A stretch of 15,933 nucleotides of DNA from JAVBNO01 sp031551485 (GCA_031551485.1 JAVBNO010000023.1:1-15933); one strand, 5' to 3'. Numbered from the stretch's first letter, positions 7,353-14,066 are shown. Notes: generated by a model not told the origin, from the sequence alone. Program-made: numbers and translations.

Positions 7353-8423
7353 TTATTTCATTTTTCTTCTGAAGACAATCGCGCCGGCTGTGCACAAAGA
7401 GACAACAGCCAAAGTGGCGGCCACGTTTACCATATCGTTGGCACCGGTATTGGGGTTGGCGGAGGTGCCGTTGGGCAGGACGGTAAGGACATTAACATCG
7501 GTGATGGCTTGATCGGTAATGACAAAACGGCCCAGTGTATTCGTGTTGAAGTTCAGGCTTTCATCATTAGAATCATACACGGCGTTGATCTTGGCCAGTT
7601 TGCCGTTCACATAGCGGTATACAAAGAAGTTGCCGTTAAAATCATCATAATAATCGGAGACGAAAATTTTCATTTTGCCGGACATTTCGAACTGGGTGGC
7701 GGCGGGGAAGTTGAGGAAGCGCAGCTCCTGATCTTGGAATTTGGTGGCGACTTCTTTAATGCTGGCGCTGTTGTAGATCATGTTCACGCCATCCATGTCG
7801 GTGATGTTGGTGGTGAATTCCCAGTCATCGGACGCGAAAGTGACGTTTTTGTAATTGTTCAGCTTGGCAATTTTATTCAGCTGGGACTTGGTGAATACAG
7901 GGGTTTCGGGCAGTACGCTGACATAGTCGCCGGCGCTTTGGGGCAGGTCGGCATCAGCGATGGTTTTCCAGCCCACTTTGAAAGAATAGGTGGGCGCGGT
8001 AATCGAAAGGGCCGATGCGGATGTGTTTTTGTAAATGGCTTTCAGCGCGACGGTGACACTGGTCATTTTGGTGCTGTAGCTGGATTTACAAGTAAGACGA
8101 AGCACCAGGTTGCCGGCGTCGTTTTCTTCAATTTTGGCGGAAGTCATGGCGCTGCTGCCGGTGGTGAAGTTGGCGGTGAATTTGTAATCAGCCGAATTGG
8201 TCGGGGTGGCTGTCATGGTGGAAGCGCCAATCGTAAACTGAATGGGGAAGTCATATTCTTCGCCGGGCGTCAGTGTTGTACCGGTCAACGCAATGGTTTC
8301 GTCATGGGTGGTGGCGTCGTCAAGGATGTCAAGAGCGGAAATTTTGGCAGGCGCCGCAAAGGCGGGTACCGATGCGCATAAAACCAGCGCAACTGCAAGC
8401 AAGACCGTCATAAGTCTTTTCAT
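7353..8423 (-). CDS. Cell-wall-anchored surface protein with NPNTG sorting signal
   Basis: This 356-residue secreted protein would be attached to the cell wall by a sortase. It starts with a classical signal peptide (MKRLMTVLLAVALVLC, cleavage near PAFA-AP, residue 23). It ends with NPNTG (323-327), a hydrophobic segment (about 332-350) and the short basic tail RRKMK. The mature part is rich in Thr, Ser, Asn and Asp and looks beta-strand-rich; I recognise no enzyme motif, so adhesin or structural roles are guesses. The sorting motif is the same type (NPxTG) as in the protein at 3327-4802, which suggests one sortase, encoded outside this window, acts on both. ATG 8423 follows AGGAGG (8437-8432) with 8-nt spacing. 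It is a single-gene unit with promoter and terminator. Confidence 0.88.
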   Translation of the reverse strand: MKRLMTVLLAVALVLCASVPAFAAPAKISALDILDDATTHDETIALTGTTLTPGEEYDFPIQFTIGASTMTATPTNSADYKFTANFTTGSSAMTSAKIEENDAGNLVLRLTCKSSYSTKMTSVTVALKAIYKNTSASALSITAPTYSFKVGWKTIADADLPQSAGDYVSVLPETPVFTKSQLNKIAKLNNYKNVTFASDDWEFTTNITDMDGVNMIYNSASIKEVATKFQDQELRFLNFPAATQFEMSGKMKIFVSDYYDDFNGNFFVYRYVNGKLAKINAVYDSNDESLNFNTNTLGRFVITDQAITDVNVLTVLPNGTSANPNTGANDMVNVAATLAVVSLCTAGAIVFRRKMK

Positions 8424-8458
8424 CGTTTTTGCCTCCTAAATAAACTTGTTTGATGGGT

Positions 8459-8473
8459 CGAGCGAATTGCTCG
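8459..8473 (-). other. Small leader hairpin upstream of the NPNTG gene
   Basis: CGAGC (8459-8463) pairs with GCTCG (8469-8473) around a 5-nt loop, in the untranslated leader between the promoter and the ribosome binding site. It is short and may only stabilise the 5' end of the message. Confidence 0.3.
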
Positions 8474-8502
8474 GTAGTAGTATGGTTTTTTTTTGCCGGA
8501 AT

Positions 8503-8531
8503 AATATAGGAGGTTGTTGCCAAATTGTAAG
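8503..8531 (-). promoter_or_regulatory. Sigma-A promoter of the NPNTG surface-protein gene
   Basis: On the minus strand CTTACA (8531-8526) and TATATT (8508-8503) are separated by 17 nt. The leader to the start codon is about 70 nt. Confidence 0.55.
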
Positions 8532-8632
8532 CTTGAAAAAATATTGTTTTTGGGCGGAATTCAGCATTTTGCCTATTTCCACATGCCAAAAGTGACAAAT
8601 TGATGATGAGTGTTATCATTCCCGTTTTGGCG

Positions 8633-8665
8633 CAAAAAAATATGACGGCCGCGAAGCCGTCATAT
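8633..8665 (-). terminator. Intrinsic terminator of the SGNH-DUF4358 operon
   Basis: A perfect 10-bp stem (ATATGACGGC 8640-8649 with GCCGTCATAT 8656-8665) is followed on the minus strand by seven T. This ends the three-gene operon. Confidence 0.92.
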
Positions 8666-8695
8666 CGAAATGGATGGAGAAATAAAAGTAAAATT

Positions 8696-9046
8696 TTATG
8701 GATGCAAAATGCGTGAAATCATAATACAGGCCAAAATAATGGAAAACCCGCCGCAAAGAAAAACGTACATCCGGCGAAAGAGGACGTCTTTGATCTTGTG
8801 GGCGATGGCGCCGATAATGGACACCCCCAACACAAGGGCTACCACATCTACAAAAATACGGCCCTCCTGGGCGGCGATAGGCAAAAGTTGAGAGAGAAGA
8901 ATGCCGGCGCGCCGGGCAATAATATGGCCCAAAGGAAGAATGACAAGAGGCAGAACGGAAAGAGCAATCGCCTGCTTGCCCATGCGCAAAAATACATAGG
9001 ACATAATGAGCACAATCAGAACAATGGCCCAGCATTCAGCCAACAT
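8696..9046 (-). CDS. Small four-helix membrane protein of unknown function
   Basis: This 116-residue, very hydrophobic protein has four predicted membrane segments (about residues 3-20, 26-44, 64-82 and 93-112) and basic loops (HIIARR, HKIKDVLFRR). I do not recognise the family. Coding is supported by a strong GGAAGGAGG site with 7-nt spacing before ATG 9046, by continuous hydrophobic periodicity, and by the terminator that follows directly. It lies 64 bp after the DUF4358 lipoprotein gene in the same direction with no terminator between them, so it is most likely the last gene of that operon and acts at the membrane with the two upstream products. Confidence 0.8.
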   Translation of the reverse strand: MLAECWAIVLIVLIMSYVFLRMGKQAIALSVLPLVILPLGHIIARRAGILLSQLLPIAAQEGRIFVDVVALVLGVSIIGAIAHKIKDVLFRRMYVFLCGGFSIILACIMISRILHP

Positions 9047-9110
9047 GAGGCCGCCTCCTTCCCAATAGACACAGAATCAACAAATGCGCGGGCATCAAAA
9101 ACCACAGCGC

Positions 9111-9599
9111 CTAGAAACACTCGTTAAAGGCTTTTTGGGCAGCGTCGGGGCCGGCGGAGATGACCAGCGCCAAATAGTCCCCTTTTTCCAAAATGATGGC
9201 GGTATCGGCCATCGCAATTTGGTCGGCAAAGTCGGTGGGATAATTGGAAGCCTGGGCTTTCACAGTGGCAATGCGGCCTTCCAGCATCTCTTTCAAGTTG
9301 GCTTTCTGATCACCGGCGGCGTGGAATACCGAAATCTCTTCGACAGAGTCGCCGTTCAAATTATAATAAACCTGATAATCGTCGGTAAAAGCGGGATCAA
9401 AATCATAGAGATTGTTGACCACTTTTTCATCCAAGAGTGCCAGCCGCTCGGTGGCGCCGGTGGCCTTGAGCATGGCGCTGGAGAGGCTTTCGGCCGTTTG
9501 GGTCTTGTCCGAACCACCGCTGCTTCCGCCACAGGCGGACAGGCTCAGACAGGACAGCACCAGGGCGGCGGCCAGGGCAACGAGCAATGTTTTTTTCAT
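9111..9599 (-). CDS. DUF4358-type lipoprotein
   Basis: This 162-residue lipoprotein has a signal peptide with the lipobox LSAC-GG (Cys23 would be lipidated), a Gly/Ser linker (24-32) and a C-terminal domain that I recognise as DUF4358. That family is abundant in Clostridia and its function is not established. The domain is acidic and should be anchored on the outer face of the membrane. GGGAGGA precedes ATG 9599 with about 7-nt spacing. The gene follows the SGNH hydrolase gene by 36 bp. DUF4358 genes are, as I recall, often next to SGNH hydrolases and MBOAT acyltransferases; no MBOAT gene is present here. The mature protein lacks obvious catalytic motifs. Confidence 0.85.
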   Translation of the reverse strand: MKKTLLVALAAALVLSCLSLSACGGSSGGSDKTQTAESLSSAMLKATGATERLALLDEKVVNNLYDFDPAFTDDYQVYYNLNGDSVEEISVFHAAGDQKANLKEMLEGRIATVKAQASNYPTDFADQIAMADTAIILEKGDYLALVISAGPDAAQKAFNECF

Positions 9600-9635
9600 C
9601 TTGGTTCCTCCCGAAAGTTGAAATAAGATTTTGAT

Positions 9636-10595
9636 TTAGGCATTGGGAGCGGTGTGCACCCGCAAATATTCGTACCACATGTTGTAATAAGTCGGTGTAA
9701 AATGCATGCCGTCTTTGGGGCTGGCCTCTTCCGGCAACGCGCCGTTTTCATTTTTCAGGGCTTCGGCGGTGTAGACAAAATAGACCCCTTTGGCTTTGGC
9801 CATTTGCATAATGGCCACGTTGTATTCGTCAATCTTGCTGTTGGAATAGCGCGGATCGGTGTTGGATTTGGTGGCGGTAACCGGGAAAATGGCCTGGATA
9901 TAAATGATGCTGTCGGGATGCTGCTCTTTCACGGCATCCACAAACTGGCTGTAAAGATCAATGAATTTTTCTTTGGCGATAAAGCCAATGTCGTTGGAAC
10001 CCATCATGATATAAATCTTCTTGGGATTGGCGGCTTTCAGGGCATCCAAAAAAGTAATCATTTTGCCGTCCTGCACCTCAATGACCTGCTTGTACAATAT
10101 TTTGTCCAAGTTGATGCCGGTGTGGGAAACAACGGTGGCGTTGGGAACCGTTTGGTACAGTTTGATGCCGTCTGTAATAGAATCGCCGACAAAGGCGGCA
10201 TCGTCAAAGTAGGCCGAATCAACGCGGGTACTTTCTGCCAGGGCATACTCGTAATTTTGGGGACCGGGGGGCAGCGCGCTCTCTTCCGGCTCAGAGGAGA
10301 CGGCGGATTCACCGGCTTCTGTAGAACTCTCGTCCGCACTTTCGCTTTCTGCGGTACCGCCCGACGAGGCGATGGCGGCGCTCTGCGAATTGTCTGCCGA
10401 ATTGGGCGAGTTAAAAGTCAGGGGCGTGGAGGGGTTATAAAACTTTTGCCATGTAAAAGCGGCCAATAGTGAAAACGCTACTGCCACGGCAAAAACGGCA
10501 AGAATCCGAAAACTTTTACTTTTTTTGCGGGAAACATACATGCGTCTGCTCATAACGCGATCCAACATCCTTAATTGTAGTTTTACGAAGTCCAC
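9636..10595 (-). CDS. Membrane-anchored SGNH/GDSL-family hydrolase
   Basis: This 319-residue protein has a basic cytoplasmic N-terminus, one signal-anchor helix (residues 31-48), a low-complexity Ser/Glu/Ala linker (about 64-110) and an outward-facing SGNH domain (about 115-315). The four blocks are visible: FVGDSIT with nucleophile Ser139, SHTG with Gly160, GSND with Asn201, and the catalytic pair Asp295/His298 in DGMHF. Such enzymes remove or transfer acyl groups on polysaccharides or lipids; the substrate is unknown. GTG 10595 is preferred because GGAGGA lies 6 nt before it; later ATGs (for example residue 15) lack a comparable site. It is the first gene of the operon with the DUF4358 lipoprotein and the small membrane protein. 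Its ribosome binding site lies inside a hairpin (10598-10614). Confidence 0.9.
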   Translation of the reverse strand: MDFVKLQLRMLDRVMSRRMYVSRKKSKSFRILAVFAVAVAFSLLAAFTWQKFYNPSTPLTFNSPNSADNSQSAAIASSGGTAESESADESSTEAGESAVSSEPEESALPPGPQNYEYALAESTRVDSAYFDDAAFVGDSITDGIKLYQTVPNATVVSHTGINLDKILYKQVIEVQDGKMITFLDALKAANPKKIYIMMGSNDIGFIAKEKFIDLYSQFVDAVKEQHPDSIIYIQAIFPVTATKSNTDPRYSNSKIDEYNVAIMQMAKAKGVYFVYTAEALKNENGALPEEASPKDGMHFTPTYYNMWYEYLRVHTAPNA

Positions 10596-10597
10596 AA

Positions 10598-10614
10598 CGG
10601 TTCCTCCGGAACCG
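10598..10614 (-). promoter_or_regulatory. Hairpin covering the ribosome binding site of the SGNH hydrolase gene
   Basis: A perfect 7-bp stem (CGGTTCC/GGAACCG) with a 3-nt loop spans the GGAGGA site: half in the loop and half in the 3' arm on the minus strand. It sits in a leader of only about 28 nt, just before the GTG, so it could limit ribosome access. No known riboswitch is recognised. Confidence 0.5.
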
Positions 10615-10628
10615 CATACTCTTTAATC

Positions 10629-10656
10629 ATTATACTACAAAGCGGAACGGTTTAAA
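10629..10656 (-). promoter_or_regulatory. Sigma-A promoter of the SGNH-DUF4358 operon
   Basis: On the minus strand a perfect TATAAT (10634-10629) is preceded by TTTAAA (10656-10651) with a 16-nt spacer. Transcription would start near 10622, giving a very short leader. Confidence 0.7.
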
Positions 10657-10659
10657 AGG

Positions 10660-10943
10660 AGGTGAAGGGCATTTTGGAAAAATTCATGCCCAAAGGGCAA
10701 AAAAGAGGAAGTTTTCCACATCAAAGCGGGGAAAAGCGGTGAAGAGTTTTGTGGAAAACCATTTCTATACCATAAGTAATCAACAGTTTCAACGCAGTTT
10801 TCAACTTTTTTCATTCCCCGAGGTGGGAAAATGGCAAAAGGTCTTTTGTAGCGCAACTTTTTCTTTCACCTCATTTTGGAAATTTTCCACAGCGGAAACC
10901 AGACTGTTATGATCGTTATACCAGCAGTGTATAGGCCTTTACG
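10660..10943. other. Non-coding stretch with DnaA-box-like sites
   Basis: No credible gene is seen here. Three 9-mers fit the relaxed DnaA-box pattern TTWTNCACA exactly: TTTTCCACA at 10712-10720 and 10883-10891 (plus strand) and its complement at 10750-10758. Between them, on the minus strand, are three degenerate direct repeats, GTTGAAAACT (10805-10796), GTTGAAACT (10793-10785) and GTTGATTACT (10784-10775). This composition recalls clostridial origin regions, but no dnaA, dnaN or rpmH gene is in view. It could be a DnaA-binding cluster away from the origin, or chance in an A+T-rich gap. Confidence 0.45.
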
Positions 10944-10975
10944 AAAAAGCCGGCAGTTCGGTGGGAACTGCCGGC
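10944..10975 (-). terminator. Intrinsic terminator after the His/Pro-rich protein gene
   Basis: A perfect 11-bp stem (GCCGGCAGTTC 10949-10959 with GAACTGCCGGC 10965-10975) with a 5-nt loop is followed on the minus strand by TTTTT. Confidence 0.9.
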
Positions 10976-10991
10976 GCGGGGGGCGCAAAGC

Positions 10992-11414
10992 TTAGTAAAG
11001 GCGATAGGGCGGATAAGGGTTGTTGTTCCACAGCTGGCTGAGCAAAAGCCATTTGATCCAGTCCCGCGGGCCGAAATAGGAAGGCCGTCCAGGGCGGTAA
11101 GGCGGCCGGCGGTGTGGCCGCTGGTATGAATGATGGTGTGGCGGACGGTGGCCCCGGTTCATGCTGACAGCCGGCACGGCTGCATTGATATCATAGGTAC
11201 CCAGTTGACTGTAAATCTGGTCGACAGCCTGCTCCACCGCCTGGTCGGACACCATTTGGGGGTGCATACTCTGCACGGCGTTTGCCACTTGGGCATACAC
11301 TTGGGGATAGGCCTGGGCGTATTCATCCACAAGGGCACTGTCAACAAACATATCATAATCGTCGTAGGCGTTATAGGCGTCGGCGGAAAAAGGGGTATTC
11401 TGGTAAGGATCCAT
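10992..11414 (-). CDS. Small Tyr/Asp- and His/Pro/Arg-rich protein of unknown function
   Basis: The 140-residue product has no signal peptide. Residues 1-45 are rich in Asp, Tyr and Ala; 46-82 look helical (SDQAVEQAVDQIYSQL); 87-112 are dense in His, Pro and Arg (HRPPHHHSYQRPHRRPP). The C-terminus has an amphipathic or hydrophobic segment (DWIKWLLLSQLW, 118-129) and ends PYPPYRLY. I do not recognise the family. The composition is reminiscent of spore-coat or surface-associated proteins of Clostridia, which is only an impression. The ribosome binding site before ATG 11414 is weak (CAGGTAA about 10 nt away) and no clear sigma-A promoter is visible, so an alternative sigma factor is possible. 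A strong terminator ends the gene, which supports real transcription. Confidence 0.72.
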   Translation of the reverse strand: MDPYQNTPFSADAYNAYDDYDMFVDSALVDEYAQAYPQVYAQVANAVQSMHPQMVSDQAVEQAVDQIYSQLGTYDINAAVPAVSMNRGHRPPHHHSYQRPHRRPPYRPGRPSYFGPRDWIKWLLLSQLWNNNPYPPYRLY

Positions 11415-11442
11415 AAAAGATTACCTGTCCTTGTCGTATTAT

Positions 11443-11458
11443 CCGGGGTAACCCCCGG
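11443..11458. other. G/C-rich hairpin upstream of the His/Pro-rich protein gene
   Basis: CCGGGG (11443-11448) pairs with CCCCGG (11453-11458) around a 4-nt loop. No T-run follows on either strand. It lies in the leader or promoter region of the 10992-11414 gene and its role is unknown. Confidence 0.3.
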
Positions 11459-11511
11459 TACTTTATCATACGATGAAGGGGAAGAAGCGGTGACACCGTA
11501 AAAAAGGACAG

Positions 11512-11535
11512 AAAAAACGACCGTCCCCGGTCGTT
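11512..11535 (-). terminator. Intrinsic terminator after hsp20
   Basis: AACGACCG (11516-11523) pairs with CGGTCGTT (11528-11535) around a 4-nt loop. On the minus strand the stem runs directly into TTTT. It lies about 22 bp after the hsp20 stop codon. Confidence 0.88.
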
Positions 11536-11557
11536 CTTTCCCCTGTGCTGTTCCGAA

Positions 11558-12001
11558 TTAGTCGATTGTAATTTGGGTTTTATTCTCTTTGGGATCCTGC
11601 TTGGGCACGGTGACTTCCAGGACGCCGCTGTCAAATTTAGCGGAAATCTCGTCGGCTTTGATGTCCGGCAGATAAATGCTGCGCTGGGTGCTGGCAAAGC
11701 GCCGTTCCCGGTGGAGATAAGTACCTTTTTGCTCCTCGGTTTTGTCCTCGTGGTTGACGCCAATGGTCAGCTGGCCGTCGTGCAAATCAAGGCTGATGTC
11801 TTCTTTGCGCACGCCGGGCAGATCGGCCTCCACAATGTAGCGGTCCTCTTCTTCCCGCAGATCTAGCTTAAAGCCGCCGCCTGCGAAGTCGCTCATCAAA
11901 GACCAGTTGCGGTTAAAGAAATCATCCAAACCGCCAAACCCCGCCCAATCCCCACGCCGGTTGGCGGGAAACCATCTGTTGTAAGGGGTCAGTCCAGACA
12001 T
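11558..12001 (-). CDS. hsp20: Hsp20/alpha-crystallin small heat-shock protein
   Basis: This 147-residue ATP-independent chaperone would hold unfolding proteins. The alpha-crystallin domain spans about residues 43-145, with the typical opening (YIVEADLPGVRKEDI, 55-69), the mid-domain strand QLTIGVNHE and the closing signature GVLEVTVPK (126-134). The short N-terminal region contains aromatic residues (WFPANRRGDWAGF), as usual for oligomer formation. The C-terminus ends in KTQITID, whose I-T-I resembles the family's I-X-I motif. ATG 12001 follows AGGAGGAA with good spacing. Promoter and CIRCE operator lie directly upstream, so heat induction through HrcA is expected. It is a single-gene unit. 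Confidence 0.95.
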   Translation of the reverse strand: MSGLTPYNRWFPANRRGDWAGFGGLDDFFNRNWSLMSDFAGGGFKLDLREEEDRYIVEADLPGVRKEDISLDLHDGQLTIGVNHEDKTEEQKGTYLHRERRFASTQRSIYLPDIKADEISAKFDSGVLEVTVPKQDPKENKTQITID

Positions 12002-12026
12002 ACATATTCCTCCTGTCCATGATATT

Positions 12027-12053
12027 TTAGCACTCTATACTCATGAGTGCTAA
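12027..12053 (-). promoter_or_regulatory. CIRCE operator (HrcA binding site)
   Basis: TTAGCACTC (12027-12035) and GAGTGCTAA (12045-12053) are a perfect inverted repeat with a 9-nt spacer, identical to the CIRCE consensus. It overlaps the expected transcription start of hsp20, where the HrcA repressor would block transcription until heat or misfolded protein inactivates it. Confidence 0.97.
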
Positions 12054-12057
12054 TGCA

Positions 12058-12086
12058 ATTATAGCCCTGTTTTGGGGGAAAGTCAA
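12058..12086 (-). promoter_or_regulatory. Sigma-A promoter of hsp20
   Basis: On the minus strand TTGACT (12086-12081) and a perfect TATAAT (12063-12058) are separated by 17 nt. Initiation would fall near 12051, within CIRCE. Confidence 0.9.
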
Positions 12087-12132
12087 GGGGGGACAGGGGC
12101 GTTTTGCAGAAATTCAAAAACTGTTAACAAAT

Positions 12133-12166
12133 GCAAAAGAAGCAGCCCGAAGGCTGCTTCTTTTGC
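12133..12166 (-). terminator. Intrinsic terminator after the MATE gene
   Basis: A perfect 15-bp stem (12133-12147 with 12152-12166) closes on a TTCG tetraloop when read on the minus strand. Its 3' arm ends GCTTCTTTTGC and is followed by ATTTG. Confidence 0.85.
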
Positions 12167-12189
12167 AAGATACGTGGCAATACGAACAA

Positions 12190-13560
12190 TCATTCTTCGC
12201 TGGGGGTGAAGTCGTTTTGGCGGGCGGCTTTGGAGGGGGAGCGCAGCTGATACCACAGAAAAATCCACAGCCCCCGCACGCCGGCCCCAATGGTGATGCC
12301 CCACCAGATGCCGTCCAGCCCCAGGGCGGTTTGCGAAAGGGCGTAGGCCAGCGGAACGCGCAAAAGGTTGCAGGTGACGCTGACGAAAGAAGGGGGCAGC
12401 GTTTTGCCAAAGCCCCGGAAAGCGCCCGATGTGGTAAACTCCAGGCAAGCAAGCAGCTGGCAGAAAGCCAGAATTTTCAGATAACTGACCCCCATTTGAA
12501 TGACCTGCACATCCTGGGGCAGGAAGATAGCGAAGAGAAATCGGCCGCAAAAATAGAGGATGGCGGTGACAAAGGCGCCCCAAATGAACATGGCCTGAAT
12601 GGACATCCGATAGCCTTTGTCGATACGATCCCACTGGCGGGCGCCAAAGTTTTGCCCCACAAAGGCCGACAACGCGGTGGAATACCCTCCGGCCAGCAGC
12701 CAAGTGAGAGATTCAATCTGTGATCCCACCCGTTGCACCGCCACGGCGCTGGCGCCAAAGGCAGCCACAAAGCGGGCGATGATCATACTAAGCAGGGTGA
12801 AAAACATGCTTTCGACCGCAACGGGCACGCCCCACTTCAGAATTTGCCACAGCTCGGCTTTGCCGATGCCGCCCAAAAGCGAGAACTCGGTGAAAGGGCG
12901 GTGGGGGTGCACCTTGATGGCCAAAAGCATGAGAATGGCGACGACAAATTGGGCAAAAATGGTGGCGATAGCCGCGCCGGCAATGCCCCAGCCCGCCACA
13001 TGGATGAGCACAGGATCCAGCACCATGTTGAGAACGAGGCCGACAGCGGTAGAGATAAACGGAATTTTGGTGTTGCCCCGTCCGTTAAAGACGCCGGTAA
13101 TGGCTGCAGCGACAAAGAAAGGCGGAATACCCAGTGCGACAATTTTTAAATAGAGGATGGCGTCGGAAACGACAACCGCCTCGGGAATGCGAAAAAAGCC
13201 AATGAGGGGGCGATTCAAGAGAAGCATGATTGCGCCGTAAGCGACCCCTAAAATGACCGACAATGCCAAAGCGGTCTGGGCGTAGCGGCGGGCCTCGGTA
13301 ATATCACCTTTGCCGACATTTTGGGCGACGCCAATTTCGGCGCCGATGCGGCAAAGCACCATAAAGGCCATGGACAGCCACAGGTACATGCCCACCGTGC
13401 CCGAGGCGGCCACAGCGTTGCTGCCCAGCCGGCCCAGCCAGAACATATCGGTGAGATTGTAGGCCATTTGCATAAAACTGGTGCCCATGATCGGCAGGGC
13501 AATCAGCAACAGTTTATCCAGTATGCTGCCATGGGTCAGGTCGTAGCGGTTTGTTTCCAA
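12190..13560 (-). CDS. MATE-family multidrug/Na+ antiporter
   Basis: This 456-residue protein has about 12 membrane helices and the length and internal twofold layout of MATE transporters, which export cationic drugs or metabolites in exchange for Na+ or H+. The N-terminus (THGSILDKLLLIALPIMG) followed by QMAYNLTDMFWLGRLG is the classic MATE opening. The repeat half has the equivalent VPVAVESMFFTLLSMIIARF near residue 240. The TTG start at 13560 is supported by GAGGTG with about 5-nt spacing and by the family's usual N-terminus; no ATG fits better. The C-terminal tail is short and polar. It has its own promoter and terminator and no regulator next to it. The substrate cannot be inferred. Confidence 0.93.
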   Translation of the reverse strand: METNRYDLTHGSILDKLLLIALPIMGTSFMQMAYNLTDMFWLGRLGSNAVAASGTVGMYLWLSMAFMVLCRIGAEIGVAQNVGKGDITEARRYAQTALALSVILGVAYGAIMLLLNRPLIGFFRIPEAVVVSDAILYLKIVALGIPPFFVAAAITGVFNGRGNTKIPFISTAVGLVLNMVLDPVLIHVAGWGIAGAAIATIFAQFVVAILMLLAIKVHPHRPFTEFSLLGGIGKAELWQILKWGVPVAVESMFFTLLSMIIARFVAAFGASAVAVQRVGSQIESLTWLLAGGYSTALSAFVGQNFGARQWDRIDKGYRMSIQAMFIWGAFVTAILYFCGRFLFAIFLPQDVQVIQMGVSYLKILAFCQLLACLEFTTSGAFRGFGKTLPPSFVSVTCNLLRVPLAYALSQTALGLDGIWWGITIGAGVRGLWIFLWYQLRSPSKAARQNDFTPSEE

Positions 13561-13624
13561 AAGGGCACCTCACAAAAGTTAAATCATTGGTCGGACGCCA
13601 AAGCGCCGAAAAACACATAGTGCT

Positions 13625-13653
13625 ATTATAGCGGCATTGCCGAACAAAAACAA
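13625..13653 (-). promoter_or_regulatory. Probable promoter of the MATE gene
   Basis: On the minus strand a perfect TATAAT (13630-13625) lies 17 nt after TTGTTT (13653-13648). The -35 box is a weak match and overlaps the T-rich end of the preceding terminator. Confidence 0.55.
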
Positions 13654-13679
13654 GCGCGGGGCCAATGTCCCGCGCTTGT
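13646..13679 (-). terminator. Intrinsic terminator after the DUF3892 gene
   Basis: A perfect 11-bp stem (ACAAGCGCGGG 13650-13660 with CCCGCGCTTGT 13669-13679) with an 8-nt loop is followed on the minus strand by a T-run. Confidence 0.88.
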
Positions 13680-13766
13680 CGCTTTCTCATGCGATTTTCA
13701 AAAAATAAAGCTGAAATTGCAAAATAAAGAGGGGGGATTCAATGAAACGTCTTTGTTTTCCGGTGT

Positions 13767-14066
13767 TTATTGGTCGGAGACAGTGGGCAGATTGCCCAAG
13801 TTATTTTGCGCCGAGGCGTCGGGCAAACCCCGCAAATATTCGGTTCCCTGGTTAACGGCGACGGCGACGCCCTTAAGTTGATTGTTTTTGGCCATCTGAA
13901 CGGCGTTGGCACGGTCCACTTTTTGACCGTTGGACAACTGGTAGCCGGAAATTTTGCCCGACTCCTTTAATAGGCCGGTAATGGACAGCGCGTCGGCGCC
14001 AGGGCTTGGGTTGACTTTATTGATATTGGCCGGCAATCGGCCAATCCGTTTGTCTTGCTTGTTCAT
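13767..14066 (-). CDS. DUF3892-family small protein
   Basis: The 99-residue protein matches the DUF3892 pattern: ITGLLKESGKISGYQLSNG (about 29-47), then a helix with AVQMAKNNQLKGVAVAVNQG (55-74) and the closing GTEYLRGLPD (74-83). The family is small, widespread in Firmicutes and of unknown biochemical function. The first 25 residues are basic and lack a signal peptide, so it should be cytoplasmic. ATG 14066 follows an excellent AAGGAGGAA site. A possible extended -10 (TGCTATTAT on the minus strand, about 14134-14126) lies upstream. It is transcribed alone and ends in the hairpin at 13646-13679. Confidence 0.85.
   Translation of the reverse strand: MNKQDKRIGRLPANINKVNPSPGADALSITGLLKESGKISGYQLSNGQKVDRANAVQMAKNNQLKGVAVAVNQGTEYLRGLPDASAQNNLGNLPTVSDQ

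Noticed and set aside
7509..8381. A 290-codon plus-strand frame antisense to the NPNTG surface protein
   Set aside because: The minus-strand product has a signal peptide, sorting signal and ribosome binding site. The antisense peptide is Gly/Val/Phe-rich without domain features.
10635..10856. A 73-codon minus-strand frame in the DnaA-box-like region
   Set aside because: It has a TTG start with no ribosome binding site, runs through the promoter of the SGNH operon, and its repetitive part is explained by the GTTGAAAACT-type repeats.
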